In this document: positions 55,495 to 63,882 of the stretch, one piece after another | Position numbering within the stretch: the first letter of the stretch is position 1 | How the letters are laid out: each line of letters opens with the position of its first letter | NCBI GenBank assembly: GCA_963798015.1 | Contig: CAWCSA010000003.1 | Span: 124,001 to 188,000, forward strand | DNA length: 64,000 nucleotides | Reading direction: 5' to 3' | From: Roseiarcus sp963798015 | Lineage (GTDB): Bacteria; Pseudomonadota; Alphaproteobacteria; Rhizobiales; Beijerinckiaceae | Notes under the pieces: model-generated | Seen by the model: the letters and a program-made list of their open reading frames with translations, nothing else | What the model was told of the DNA's origin: nothing | The model's database searches: none | Translations under genes and position numbers: made by a program

Positions 55495-56913
55495 GTGACC
55501 CAACTCTCCGTCCGTCAGCGCCAAGGCCGCCTATCGAGCGATGCGGTCGCCGCGCTCAATTCCGATCTTGCCGCCCGTTTCGGCAACCGCTTCACCGCCT
55601 CGGAGGCTATTTGCCAGGCGCATGGGCACACGCTCACCTGGCTCAAGAACGAGCCGCCGGACGCCGTCGTGTTCGCCGAAGACAAAGATGACGTAATCGA
55701 CCTCACCAAGCTCTGCGCCCGCCACGACGCGCCGATCGTTCCGTTCGGGGTCGGCTCCTCGCTCGAGGGCCATGTCAACGCGCCCCATGGCGGCGTCTCG
55801 CTCGACCTTTCGCGCATGAATAATGTTCTCGCCGTCAACGCCGACGATCTCGATTGCGTCGTCGAGCCGGGCGTCACCAGGAAACAGCTCAACGAGCACC
55901 TGCGTGACAGCGGGCTCTTCTTTCCGATCGATCCCGGCGCCGACGCTTCTCTCGGCGGCATGGCCGCGACCCGCGCCTCCGGCACCAATGCGGTGCGCTA
56001 CGGCACGATGAAGGACGTGGTGCTGTCGCTCGGCGTGGTCGCTGCCGACGGATCGTTCCTCCGCACCGGAACGCGGGCCAAGAAGTCGTCTGCAGGCTAC
56101 GATCTCACCCATATGTTCATCGGCTCCGAGGGTACGCTCGGAATCATCGTCGAGGTGGCGCTCAAGCTCTCCGGCATCCCGGAGGCGATCGCGGCCGGGC
56201 ATTGCTCGTTCCCCAGCATCCGCGCGGCTTGCGAGACGACGATCGAGACCATCCAGTCCGGCCTGCCGATCGCTCGCATCGAGCTCATCGATACGCTGTC
56301 CGTGCGCGCCTTCAACAATTATTCGCATCTCTCCCTGCCCGAGCAGCCCCTGCTCCTGGTCGAATTCCACGGCACCGAGCAGAGCGTCGCCGAACAGGCG
56401 AGCCGCTTCGGCGAGATCGCCGCCAGCCATGGCGGTGGCCGGTTCACCGCCGCCACCAAGCCCGAGGAGCGCACGAAGCTCTGGCAGGCGCGTCACGACA
56501 CCTATTGGTCGCAACTGACGCTAAGGCCTGGCGCGCGGCCGTTCGCCACCGACGCCTGCGTGCCGATCTCGCGTCTCGCGGATTGCGTCGAGGAGACGCT
56601 CGACGACATCAAGCGCAACGGCCTCGTTGCGCCCATCGTGGGCCATGTCGGCGACGGTAATTTTCACGTGACGCCGCTCATTGATCTCGACAACAAGGCT
56701 GAGATCGAGGCTGCGGATGCGTTCGCGCACCGTCTCGCCCATCGCGCCATTGCCATGGGGGGCACCTGCACCGGCGAGCATGGGGTCGGGCAGAAAAAGC
56801 GGGAGTACATGGAAGAGGAGCATGGGCCGATCGCGATCAACCTCATGCGGCGCGTCAAAGCCTCGTTCGACCCGCAGAACCTGTTCAATCCGGGCAAGGT
56901 GTTTTACGCCTGA
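55495..56913 (+). CDS. FAD-binding oxidoreductase, D-lactate/glycolate dehydrogenase (GlcD/Dld) type
   Basis: A 472-residue flavoprotein of the PCMH family. The FAD domain (about 50-230) shows VVFAEDKDDVIDLTKLC, PIVPFGVGSSLEGHVNA and GYDLTHMFIGSEGTLGI. The C-terminal FAD-oxidase domain contains VGHVGDGNFHVTPL and CTGEHGVGQKKREYM, with metal- and substrate-binding His. It oxidises a D-2-hydroxyacid such as D-lactate and passes electrons to the respiratory chain. There is no iron-sulfur subunit (GlcF) nearby, which favours the single-subunit cytochrome-linked D-lactate dehydrogenase. The start is GTG 55495. Confidence 0.9.
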   Translation: MTQLSVRQRQGRLSSDAVAALNSDLAARFGNRFTASEAICQAHGHTLTWLKNEPPDAVVFAEDKDDVIDLTKLCARHDAPIVPFGVGSSLEGHVNAPHGGVSLDLSRMNNVLAVNADDLDCVVEPGVTRKQLNEHLRDSGLFFPIDPGADASLGGMAATRASGTNAVRYGTMKDVVLSLGVVAADGSFLRTGTRAKKSSAGYDLTHMFIGSEGTLGIIVEVALKLSGIPEAIAAGHCSFPSIRAACETTIETIQSGLPIARIELIDTLSVRAFNNYSHLSLPEQPLLLVEFHGTEQSVAEQASRFGEIAASHGGGRFTAATKPEERTKLWQARHDTYWSQLTLRPGARPFATDACVPISRLADCVEETLDDIKRNGLVAPIVGHVGDGNFHVTPLIDLDNKAEIEAADAFAHRLAHRAIAMGGTCTGEHGVGQKKREYMEEEHGPIAINLMRRVKASFDPQNLFNPGKVFYA

Positions 56914-56967
56914 CGAGGTGCGCTGCCCGCGGCGCGCGCTCCGGATGGAATTGTTTTTAACCAGCTT

Positions 56968-57037
56968 GTCATTCCCGCCCAATACAGTCGCCACAGCAAC
57001 AAAGCCTTGCTGAATGCCCGTTTTCGCGGGCATGACA
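56968..57037. repeat. short palindromic intergenic repeat
   Basis: A 70-bp unit bounded by GTCATTCCCG and CGCGGGCATGAC, with inner hairpin TGCCCG-TTTTCG-CGGGCA (57015-57032). This pattern is common between genes of alphaproteobacteria. A related piece (GGATTCCCGCGTGCGCAGAATGAC) with the same logic, here split as GGATTCCCGC and GCAGAATGAC, occurs near 54283-54302. Confidence 0.5.
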
Positions 57038-57123
57038 GCCGAGAGCGCGGCGGATGGGTTCGCAGCTTCAGAGGATCAAGGTGACGACCCGAGCGGTGTC
57101 GGCCGGAGCTTTCAAGGAGACAG

Positions 57124-57702
57124 ATGGTGAAGAGCGTCGTTCTGGCATGGGGATCATCGGTGTGGGATCCGCGCGAGCTGAAAATCACCTCCAAATTCGC
57201 GCCCAATGGGCCGCTCCTACCGATCGAGTTTTGTCGCATCTCTGGCGACGGACGCCTGACGCTGGCGATCGACGAAGACTTCGGCGCGCTGTGCAAAACC
57301 TACTCGGCGCCGAGCGCACTCGAGAGCCTCGATGCGGCGAGGGATGATCTTTGCCTCAGAGAGGGAATGGCGGATGCGCGGGCGGTAGGCTTCGTCGAAC
57401 CCGCGTCCGGCAAACAAAGCGACTTTGCGATGGAAAGTCATCCCCAGGTTGTTGCGACAATCGGCGCCTGGACCGAGTCGCTCGGCTACGATTCCGCGAT
57501 CTGGACTGCGCTCAAAAGTAACTTCGATGAGTGGGGCAAGGGCGGCGAGCCATTCTCCGTCTCCGCTGCGCTGCAATATCTCGAAACCCTGGAGGGTGAG
57601 GACCCCGCCAAGTTAGCGCAGGCCCTCGCCTACATTCGCAAAGCGCCGCCCGAGGTTGAGACGCCAGTGCGCGAGGAAGTCGCCAAGCGCTGGCCAGAAT
57701 GA
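57124..57702 (+). CDS. conserved hypothetical protein
   Basis: A 192-residue soluble protein that I do not recognise. It is predominantly helical in its C-terminal half (KLAQALAYIRKAPPE, VREEVAKRWPE). The N-terminus SVVLAWGSSVWDPRELK contains a small hydrophobic strand. No cofactor motif is visible. AAGGAGACAG just before ATG 57124 makes the start secure. It stands alone downstream of a palindromic repeat. Confidence 0.65.
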   Translation: MVKSVVLAWGSSVWDPRELKITSKFAPNGPLLPIEFCRISGDGRLTLAIDEDFGALCKTYSAPSALESLDAARDDLCLREGMADARAVGFVEPASGKQSDFAMESHPQVVATIGAWTESLGYDSAIWTALKSNFDEWGKGGEPFSVSAALQYLETLEGEDPAKLAQALAYIRKAPPEVETPVREEVAKRWPE

Positions 57703-58213
57703 TCGCCTAGGTCCACGCGACTGCGGGACTATCCAGAGATTACGCAGCAACGGCCACGCAGATGCGCCAGAGCGCCATCTCGTTTGAAAATCCATTCAGC
57801 GCGGTTAGTTGCGCAATATGTTCGCCTGAATCGAGGCGTACGGTTTCATTTGGGAAAGTGCGGTTAGAGATATTTCGCACAGATCGGGGAACGGAGGCGA
57901 GCGGGCCGCATTGATCCTGTGGCGGGGACGGAGGCACATGCCGATGTTCGCAATGGGAGAGAAACTACAGGCGCAGCCGTCATGGCGTAAAATCGACGTA
58001 TTCGCCAAATTACGGCCGCACTGCCTGACCGAGCTCGAACAGGATGAGGAGCATTGCCTCGAGGGCATGCGCCATTGGCGAGATCCAGCCGAGAGATCGA
58101 GAATCCTTCGATGTCGGCGCCACGCCCTCGTTGATGACAACCCGACATCGGGCTGACCTCAGCTGTCGAGTGCGCCTCGCTGCAGAGCACTAATCACTCA
58201 GCGCCGCGCGGCG
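57703..58213. other. intergenic region
   Basis: 510 bp between a hypothetical gene and the stop of the DUF2934 gene. Apart from the tentative ORF at 57938-58156 there is a GC-rich palindrome around GCGCCGCGCGGCGC (58200-58213), which could end either convergent transcript. Nothing else is recognisable. Confidence 0.45.
57938..58156 (+). CDS. possible small hypothetical protein
   Basis: A 72-residue frame with GACGGAGGCAC just upstream of ATG 57938. The translation (SWRKIDVFAKLRPHCL, EQDEEHCLEGMRHWRD) is helical and charged and not low-complexity, but I know no relatives. Spacing from the ribosome-binding site is short. It could equally be chance. Confidence 0.25.
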   Translation: MPMFAMGEKLQAQPSWRKIDVFAKLRPHCLTELEQDEEHCLEGMRHWRDPAERSRILRCRRHALVDDNPTSG

Positions 58214-58453
58214 CTACTGAGCGTCGTGCAGAAGCTCCTGGTGGGCGCGGCGCCAATGGGCGAGTTCTCGGCCGTGGGGCCGGCCCTCCGCGATCCAGAT
58301 GTCGTAGGCGCGTACGCGGATTAGATCTTCATCCAGCCGGGCGGCGACCTCGAATGCAGGCGAACGATCGGCCGATAAAGCCAGAGCGCTTTTGCTCGAT
58401 TTAGCTTTGCCGCTTGCTTTGCTGACTGTGTTGCTGCTTGGCGTCTTAGCCAT
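58214..58453 (-). CDS. DUF2934 domain-containing protein
   Basis: A 79-residue protein. The C-terminal half carries the DUF2934 signature IRVRAYDIWIAEGRPHGRE followed by AHWRRAHQEL; the N-terminal half is a Ser/Lys/Ala-rich tail. The domain is short, helical and of unknown function, frequent in Rhizobiales and often found among stress-related genes. The gene is read away from the VOC gene at 58595. Confidence 0.8.
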   Translation of the reverse strand: MAKTPSSNTVSKASGKAKSSKSALALSADRSPAFEVAARLDEDLIRVRAYDIWIAEGRPHGRELAHWRRAHQELLHDAQ

Positions 58454-58594
58454 GAGAGCCCTCGTTTAGAGTTCAGTCTCGCGGCCTCCGTTCCTTGAGG
58501 AACGGCCCGGCCGAAGTGGAGACAAAAGGTCCTTCATCATGGTTAATAATCAGTTACCGGCCGCCCCGGCAGGGAGGCCGGCGGGAGAGGCCCT

Positions 58595-59008
58595 ATGACC
58601 CTGAAAGTGCAGGCGCTGGACCATTTGGTCGTCCAAGTCTCTGACCTTGAGGTCTCTGCCAATTGGTACGCGCGGGTGCTCGGCATGACGCGCGAGGACG
58701 TCCCGCCAGCGCCCGGCAAGCCGCCGCGGACCGCGATGAGATTCGGCCGCCAGAAGATCAACCTGCGGCCGATTGCTGCGAGCAAGGAGGATTGGTTCAC
58801 CGCCGACCATGAAGCCGTCGGCAGCGACGACCTGTGCTTTCTCACCGACGCGACGCCGGATGAGGTCGTCCAGCATTTGCGGGCTGAGGGCGTCGCCATC
58901 GTGACTGGCCCCGGGCGAAGACAGGGCGCGCAAGGAACGCTGATGTCCGTCTATTGCCGCGATCCGGACGGCAGCCTGATCGAGATCGCGTCTTACGTCG
59001 ACTGGTAG
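58595..59008 (+). CDS. VOC family protein (extradiol-dioxygenase-like fold)
   Basis: A 137-residue VOC protein. QALDHLVVQVSDLEVSANWY contains the first metal-ligand His, and CRDPDGSLIEIASY contains the last Glu; SDDLCFLTDATPDEV forms the second module. This matches the small Rhizobiales subgroup near glyoxalase/virulence protein annotations. The ligand set is consistent with a metal-dependent lyase or dioxygenase, not further specified. Confidence 0.85.
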   Translation: MTLKVQALDHLVVQVSDLEVSANWYARVLGMTREDVPPAPGKPPRTAMRFGRQKINLRPIAASKEDWFTADHEAVGSDDLCFLTDATPDEVVQHLRAEGVAIVTGPGRRQGAQGTLMSVYCRDPDGSLIEIASYVDW

Positions 59009-59320
59009 GGTGGTCCGCGCCATTCGCTCCTCTCCTTGACGCCACGTTCGGCGATTTCATCCGGACAAAGGGCCGCCCCGAGCTGGCGCTAAAGCGCAAC
59101 ATCGATTTTCCGGTGGGGGCCGTGGAAGCGTCCGGCCAGGAGGAGGAACGCTTCGGCCTGACCTCGCAACGATCGTGAAGTCGGCGGGCGCCCAGATCGA
59201 ACGGAGTTATTCTACCCCTTTGTTCCGCTCATTGACGCCCGTGTAAGGAACAAAACACAACGGCCCACGTTCAGTTTTTCGGCTGGCGGACATGCATGTC
59301 CGGCCCTGGAGACCACCGAG
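59009..59320. other. intergenic region upstream of the DUF1328 gene
   Basis: 312 bp. The first half has an open frame (to TGA 59178) without a start or relatives. The second half carries the EcfG-type promoter (59247-59271) and a 49-base leader for the DUF1328 gene. Confidence 0.5.
59247..59271 (+). promoter_or_regulatory. EcfG-type general stress promoter
   Basis: GGAAC at 59247-59251 and GTT at 59269-59271 are separated by 17 bp, with C before GTT. This matches the alphaproteobacterial general-stress consensus GGAAC-N16/17-cGTT recognised by EcfG/SigT. The DUF1328 start codon follows 49 bp further on. Small membrane peptides of this kind are typical members of the general stress regulon. 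Confidence 0.75.
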
Positions 59321-59497
59321 ATGCCCGGAAACCTCATCTATTATGCGCTTGTCCTGATCGTCATCGCCCTGGTGGCCGCGCTATTAGGGTTCGGCGGCGT
59401 GGCCGGCACCGCCATGAGCGGGGCTCATCTCCTGATTTGGGTGGCGGTCGTTATCGTCATCGTCGGGGTGGTGTTCGCGCTCATACGCAGAGCTTAA
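59321..59497 (+). CDS. DUF1328 family small membrane protein
   Basis: A 58-residue protein with two hydrophobic helices, IYYALVLIVIALVAALLGF and LLIWVAVVIVIVGVVFALI, joined by GGVAGTAMSGA, and ending in Arg-Arg-Ala. This is the DUF1328 (YtjA-like) pattern and length. The function is unknown; members are often induced by stress or at stationary phase. The upstream EcfG-type promoter supports this here. Confidence 0.85.
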   Translation: MPGNLIYYALVLIVIALVAALLGFGGVAGTAMSGAHLLIWVAVVIVIVGVVFALIRRA

Positions 59498-59598
59498 GCT
59501 CGGCGCCGCGCGGTCGCCCCTAACCGGCGCGTACGCCACAAGCGGCCGGCGGCAATCTTCGCGCTCCTTTGGGGCGCGAGGCGCCGCCGGCCCCGCTC

Positions 59599-60135
59599 TC
59601 ACTGAGGCATGCCCATCGGAATGCGAGTCTGAGGGGCGCTCGGCGACAGGGCTTCTTCCTTGTCGGGGATTTCTTCGAAATGCTCGCATCCGTTCGTTCT
59701 GCAATGGAACGCCGAATAGGCTCCCAAAGAGGGACGATTATAGATGACGACCCGATCCGTGACGCTCTGTCTGACGACTCTGACGTCCATGCTTCCGATC
59801 AGGCTTCCGTGATCGTCCAGAAAATCAATGTTCGTGCGCCCGAGACGTTGCGGGATAAGGACCGCGCTCTTGTCCGTGCGCAAGACCAGGTCGACAACGT
59901 CCGGATCGGTTATGGAGATTTTTCCGAACGGGCGTTCGCTATGAATGGTCGTTGAGAACCCTTGCGTGAGCACCATCGCTTGTTTCGCGGGGCGCTCGAC
60001 CAAGAGGGGCGGAATTTGATCCGCGAAGCACTGGGGGGTCGAGGACGAAAGACCTGCAAAAGCGATCGCAAGGCAGAATAAGCGGGCGATTGCTGCTTGC
60101 AAACTGCCCTTTGGCCGCTGCTCAACCATTGCCAT
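59599..60135 (-). CDS. pilus assembly protein N-terminal-domain protein (CpaC/secretin N-domain-like)
   Basis: A 178-residue exported protein with a signal peptide (IARLFCLAIAFAGLSSS). One T2SS/T3SS pilus-assembly N-terminal domain follows (about 60-125: MVLTQGFSTTIHSERPFGKI, DVVDLVLRTDKSAVLIPQ, GRTNIDFLDDHGSLI). This domain normally starts the outer-membrane secretin CpaC of Flp/Tad pili, but here the secretin pore is absent and a short tail with two cysteines (FHCRTNGCEHFEE) follows. No tad/cpa genes are nearby. Stand-alone proteins of this type are widespread in Rhizobiales and of unknown function. Confidence 0.8.
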   Translation of the reverse strand: MAMVEQRPKGSLQAAIARLFCLAIAFAGLSSSTPQCFADQIPPLLVERPAKQAMVLTQGFSTTIHSERPFGKISITDPDVVDLVLRTDKSAVLIPQRLGRTNIDFLDDHGSLIGSMDVRVVRQSVTDRVVIYNRPSLGAYSAFHCRTNGCEHFEEIPDKEEALSPSAPQTRIPMGMPQ

Positions 60136-60271
60136 CGCCTTGCTGCGTCCCGCCGCGCCGAGGTTGGATCATTGTGACACGATCATGGCCGACCCGCCAA
60201 CCGTCGCCTCGGACCAGGCGATTGCGGCCTCGCGGTTGGGCGCCCCTTGTCAGGCCCCGGCGGCGAGCCGG

Positions 60272-60541
60272 TCAACTCATCCCCAGCGCGGCCAGGTACA
60301 GATCGAGCACCGTCTCTTCCTCAATTCGGCTGTCGCGGTCCTGCTTTCGGATCGATACGATCTTTCGCATGATTTTCACGTCGAAGCCATTCGCTTTGGC
60401 CTCGCCGTAGACCTCCTTGATGTCGCTCGTGAGCGCCTTCTTCTCCTCCTCGAGGCGCTCGATTCGCTCGATGAAGGCGAGCAGGTGACCGGCGTTGACC
60501 TCGCTCGAACTGATCGTATCCGTCTCCGGTGCTTTCGCCAT
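60272..60541 (-). CDS. gapR: GapR/DUF2312 nucleoid-associated protein
   Basis: An 89-residue protein with the DUF2312 core: EVNAGHLLAFIERIERLEEE, KALTSDIKEVYGEAKANGFD and KIMRKIVSIRKQDRDSR. In Caulobacter this protein (GapR) forms a tetrameric clamp around overtwisted, AT-rich DNA and supports replication. The length is normal. The ATG at 60541 has AGGGA seven bases upstream; ATG 60547 is too close to it. Confidence 0.9.
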   Translation of the reverse strand: MAKAPETDTISSSEVNAGHLLAFIERIERLEEEKKALTSDIKEVYGEAKANGFDVKIMRKIVSIRKQDRDSRIEEETVLDLYLAALGMS

Positions 60542-60605
60542 GTTCATTCCCTGACCTCGACGCGTTTTGTGGAGGGCGACGGATCGCGCCGAATGTCTCT
60601 TCGCG

Positions 60606-61469
60606 TCAAGTTGCGGAAGAGGGTTTTCCCCGGCGATGATCGATCGCCCACGCGCGACTGCCGAGATCGGCGGGTTCACGCGACCGCCGATCGGCGATGA
60701 TGGGCTCCAACAAGCGGCCGATGCGTTCTGCCCACGCGACCGAGTTTTTCCTTTCCGCGATCAGATCCTGCCTGATCTCAATCAGGGCATTGGCCAGTCC
60801 GCGCGAAGTGGCGATCTCGTCGATCGTATCGCCGGCCAAGGCGCCGTCGTAGGGCTCGTTGTCGCCGACTTCATCAGCGCGAAGATCCGGTTCAGCGATC
60901 AGCGCTTCGATCAGCGGTTTCGGAATTCGCCCATCACGATCCCACAGGACGCCGATCTTCCAGGGACGCGCGAGTGAGCGCATGATGGGGGTGAACGAAT
61001 GAATCGAGATAAGCGCCGGGGGCTTGCCGGTCGCCATCATCGCATCCACCGTCGCCGCGACCTCCTGCCGATAAGGCGCCCAAAATCGCGCGCTCCGACG
61101 GGCGATCTCAGCGGAATCGATGTAGGCGTTGCCCGGTACGATCGCACCATCGGAATAGCGCATGACCAGCGTTGGATCCTCGAGGCCGCGGTTGGGATCG
61201 ATGAGCAGACGGGAGTAGGTCGAAAGAACCGCGGGCGCGCCAAGTCGCGCCGCGAGAGCGCGGGTCGCGTCGGCGGCGCCGATGTCATAGGCGATGTGGC
61301 GCTCAAGCGTTTCAGGCGACAGGCCGAGCGTTTCGTAACCGGGAGGAATGGCGTTCGAGGCATGATCGCAGATGATGAGCGCGCCGCACTCGAGCGCGCC
61401 TGGAACGGCTTCGAAAGCCGAGTAAGCGCGCTCGGCCATGCCGGAATCAACCTGAACTGTCGGCTTCAT
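60606..61469 (-). CDS. N-formylglutamate amidohydrolase family protein
   Basis: A 287-residue protein of the FGase/HutG2 superfamily. Landmarks are LIICDHASNAIPPGY at the N-terminus, with the metal-binding DHAS motif, HIAYDIGAADATRALAARL, STYSRLLIDPNRGLEDP and ALISIHSFTPIMRSLARPW. Members hydrolyse N-formylglutamate in histidine breakdown or act on other N-acyl amino acids. No hut genes are adjacent, so the substrate is uncertain. Confidence 0.88.
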   Translation of the reverse strand: MKPTVQVDSGMAERAYSAFEAVPGALECGALIICDHASNAIPPGYETLGLSPETLERHIAYDIGAADATRALAARLGAPAVLSTYSRLLIDPNRGLEDPTLVMRYSDGAIVPGNAYIDSAEIARRSARFWAPYRQEVAATVDAMMATGKPPALISIHSFTPIMRSLARPWKIGVLWDRDGRIPKPLIEALIAEPDLRADEVGDNEPYDGALAGDTIDEIATSRGLANALIEIRQDLIAERKNSVAWAERIGRLLEPIIADRRSREPADLGSRAWAIDHRRGKPSSAT

Positions 61470-61502
61470 CGCTTCTCTTATGGGTGAGGCAAATTGTCTG
61501 CT

Positions 61503-62276
61503 TCAGCCGGCGATCGTCGCGCCGCCATCGATGACGATGGTCTGCCCGGTCATGAACGATCCGGCCTTCGAGGCGAGGTAAACAGCGGCCCCGGCGATCT
61601 CGTCAGTCTCGCCAATTCGCCCGAGCGGCGTCCTCGCATTGACCGTCTTCAATGTCTCCGGATTCTCCCACAATGCGCGCGCGAAGTCGGTTCGGATCAA
61701 GCCCGGGGCGATGCAATTGACGCGAACATTGTGCTTTCCCCATTCGACCGCGAGATTGCGCGCCAGCTGAATGTCGGCGGCTTTGGAGACGTTGTAGGCG
61801 CCAATCACAGGCGACCCCTTAAGGCCGCCGATCGAGGAGATGATGACAATCGCGCCGTCCTTGCGCTCCAGCATGCCGGGAGCGGCCATCTGGATCAACC
61901 AATGGTTGGCGAGGACGTTGTTCTCAAGAACCTTACGGAATTGATCGTCCGAAATACCAGCCATCGGTCCGTAGTAAGGATTTGACGCCGCGTTGCACAC
62001 CAGAATGTCGATTCGGCCGAAGGCGTTGTTGGTCTCGTCAACCAGGCGCTGAAGCTCCTCCTTGGACGAAATATTGGCCGCGATCGGCTCCGCCGCCTCG
62101 CGCCCGCGCACGCGATTGATGGCGGCCGCAGTCTCGGCGCAGGCGTCTGCTTTGCGCGATGAAATGACGACCGTCGCGCCATGCTCGGCCAGTCGTTCGG
62201 CGACGGCGCGGCCGATGCCTCGCGAGGAGCCGGTGACGATCGCGACCCGCCCGGTCAGGTCGAACAGCGTGGTCAA
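61503..62276 (-). CDS. SDR-family oxidoreductase
   Basis: A 257-residue classical short-chain dehydrogenase. The nucleotide-binding TGSSRGIGRAVAERL, the NAAS motif (LVCNAASNPYYGPMAG), the catalytic Ser in IISSIGGLKGS and the YNVSKAAD Tyr-Lys pair are intact. The close resemblance to DHRS4-like carbonyl reductases (LTGRVAIVTGSSRGIG, NCIAPGLIRTDFARALW) suggests an NADP(H)-dependent reductase. TTG 62276 with GGGAGG upstream is preferred; an ATG at 62309 would add 11 residues. Confidence 0.88.
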   Translation of the reverse strand: MTTLFDLTGRVAIVTGSSRGIGRAVAERLAEHGATVVISSRKADACAETAAAINRVRGREAAEPIAANISSKEELQRLVDETNNAFGRIDILVCNAASNPYYGPMAGISDDQFRKVLENNVLANHWLIQMAAPGMLERKDGAIVIISSIGGLKGSPVIGAYNVSKAADIQLARNLAVEWGKHNVRVNCIAPGLIRTDFARALWENPETLKTVNARTPLGRIGETDEIAGAAVYLASKAGSFMTGQTIVIDGGATIAG

Positions 62277-62908
62277 GATTCCCTCCCGATGGGCGGCGCG
62301 CGGCTCCAACGATGCATTGTTCGCCGCGCCAACGCTAGAGGCGATCAGCCGTTAATCGCGGCACGGGTCAAAGGAGGCAAAGAAGAATTGAAATTCGGCT
62401 GGGATCCTTGGCCGCCCTGCGGTCAAACCATCGCGTCAAGAGCCGCCCGCCTCTTCAGGCGCTGTTCCGAGAAATGTTAACTATCCACTGGCATTGAGAG
62501 CGCGGACGATCCCACAGTCCGCGATCGCAAGGATGAGGCTCTGCTTCATTCGCTAGCAGCCGCTCTCGGCGGTCAACCTAGTTCACCGCCGACGAGATCG
62601 ACCAGATCGTCCTCGGCGACGCTGGCGATGCAGTGGAGCAAGGCCCGCTCGCTCCTGAAGCCAAAGCGGTCGCCGTGGCGAAATTTGGCGATACTTGCGG
62701 CCTGAGACTTTCGTCCGTAACCCACAGCAATAGCGGCGATTCTCCAAACCCGGAAAACACCCCAGTTTCAGCGGACTGACTGGTGGTGGAGTCAGTCCTG
62801 AGAAACCCGTCTCCGATTACTTGTGGCTCGCTCGCCGGCTGGAAAATTCCCTGGCATCAGCCAATTTATTAGGGAACTCGCCGAGTTGCCGCTCTTTGGC
62901 CAACTCCT
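62277..62908. other. non-coding or decayed region left of the IS element
   Basis: About 630 bp between the SDR gene and the IS element. It includes the methylase remnant (62523-62705). The rest has only short open frames with interruptions and no recognisable gene. Confidence 0.5.
62523..62705 (+). pseudogene. remnant of a ParB-type nuclease/DNA methylase gene (linker region)
   Basis: Two short frames read in succession: DEALLHSLAAALGG (62532-62573), then after a frame change and a stop FTADEIDQIVLGD, QGPLAPEAKAVAVAKFGDT (62582-62705). These match the spacer between the ParB-like domain and the methyltransferase domain of phage/plasmid-type methylases (WDEALLRxELAAL, GFxxxEIDxLL, EGPLAP, RxGDxWxLGxHRL). 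The remaining gene is missing. Identification rests on pattern recognition of short motifs. Confidence 0.45.
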
Positions 62909-63808
62909 TAGAGTCCGTTTGAGAACACCTATTCGTGAGCAATTCGCCTGAGCAGGATGCTTCCGAGAGCGACGTGGATCATGGCTTCGGAACAGTCGAT
63001 GCGTTCCTCGTAGTCACGCACGAGACGGCGCCATCGCGTCATCCATCCGAACGTTCGCTCGACAACCCATCGACGCGGCAGGACCTCGAAACCCTTGGCG
63101 GTGTCGGATCGCTTGACGATCTGGATAGTGAAATCGCGGAAGGCGGCCTTATCCATGAGTTGGGTGCGGTCATAGGCCCCGTCGGCGAACAGATGCTTCA
63201 GCCACGGCCAGCGCTTGCGGACACCGTCCAGGATCATTTGAGCCCCGGCGCTGTCGGAAATGTCGGCCGGAGTCAGATTGATCATCAAGAGTTGGCCATC
63301 GGTGTCGACGGCGATGTGGCGCTTGCGACCCACGATCTTCTTGCCCCCATCGTATCCCCTTGTTTTCGCTTCCGGAGCTTTGACCGACTGGCTGTCGATG
63401 ACGCCCCCGGTTGGGCTTGCTTCGCGTCCCACGCGCTCCCGGTCGAGCATCAGCGCGACATCGTGGATCGTCTGAAACAGGAACCGACGCACGAATCGTC
63501 GAAACCACCAATAGACGGTCTGCCAGGGCGGGAAATCATTCGGCAGCATCCGCCATCCCCCGCCCGAACGCGCCATGTAACGGATTGCGTTCAACACCTC
63601 CCGCAAATCGACCTCGACAGGGCGCCCCGACTTCGACGCGCGAGGAAGAAAAGGCTCAATCCTCGCCCACTCCTCATCGGTCAAGTCGCTCGGATAACGC
63701 TTGGTCTTCTTCTCGATCTTGGCCATTCGGCCGCGCGTCGCTCGGGTCCACATCCCAAGCTTGAATCACAGCCGAAAAACCCTTTCAACCAGTTTTCAAA
63801 CGGACTCT
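62909..63808 (-). mobile_element. IS5-family insertion sequence, 900 bp
   Basis: Near-perfect 17-bp terminal inverted repeats AGAGTCCGTTTGAGAAC (62909-62925) and GTTTTCAAACGGACTCT (63792-63808), 16 of 17 matching, enclose one transposase gene on the minus strand. Length and transposase type fit the IS5 family. No clear target duplication is visible at the borders (flanks CTT and GAC), so an old insertion or a flank rearrangement is likely. Confidence 0.85.
62929..63726 (-). CDS. IS5-family transposase
   Basis: A 265-residue DDE transposase in a single frame. The N-terminal DUF4096-type domain reads YPSDLTDEEWARIEPFLP, and the catalytic residues are Asp in GGVIDSQSVK, Asp in LFADGAYDR, and Glu in WVVERTFGWMTRWRRL. 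No frameshift is seen, so the element may be active. ATG 63726 (MAKIEKKTKRYPSD) is the usual start; the open frame extends nine codons further. The ORFs on the opposite strand are shadows. Confidence 0.92.
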   Translation of the reverse strand: MAKIEKKTKRYPSDLTDEEWARIEPFLPRASKSGRPVEVDLREVLNAIRYMARSGGGWRMLPNDFPPWQTVYWWFRRFVRRFLFQTIHDVALMLDRERVGREASPTGGVIDSQSVKAPEAKTRGYDGGKKIVGRKRHIAVDTDGQLLMINLTPADISDSAGAQMILDGVRKRWPWLKHLFADGAYDRTQLMDKAAFRDFTIQIVKRSDTAKGFEVLPRRWVVERTFGWMTRWRRLVRDYEERIDCSEAMIHVALGSILLRRIAHE

Positions 63809-63882
63809 GACCTGCCGCAAGTCACTGACCCATCGAGTGAATCTGAACTCAGCGGGCGATGGCCTAATGCTCCTCGACGACG

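Noticed and set aside
62935..63810. 291-codon plus-strand ORF over the insertion sequence
   Set aside because: Antisense shadow of the IS5 transposase, which has intact DDE motifs.
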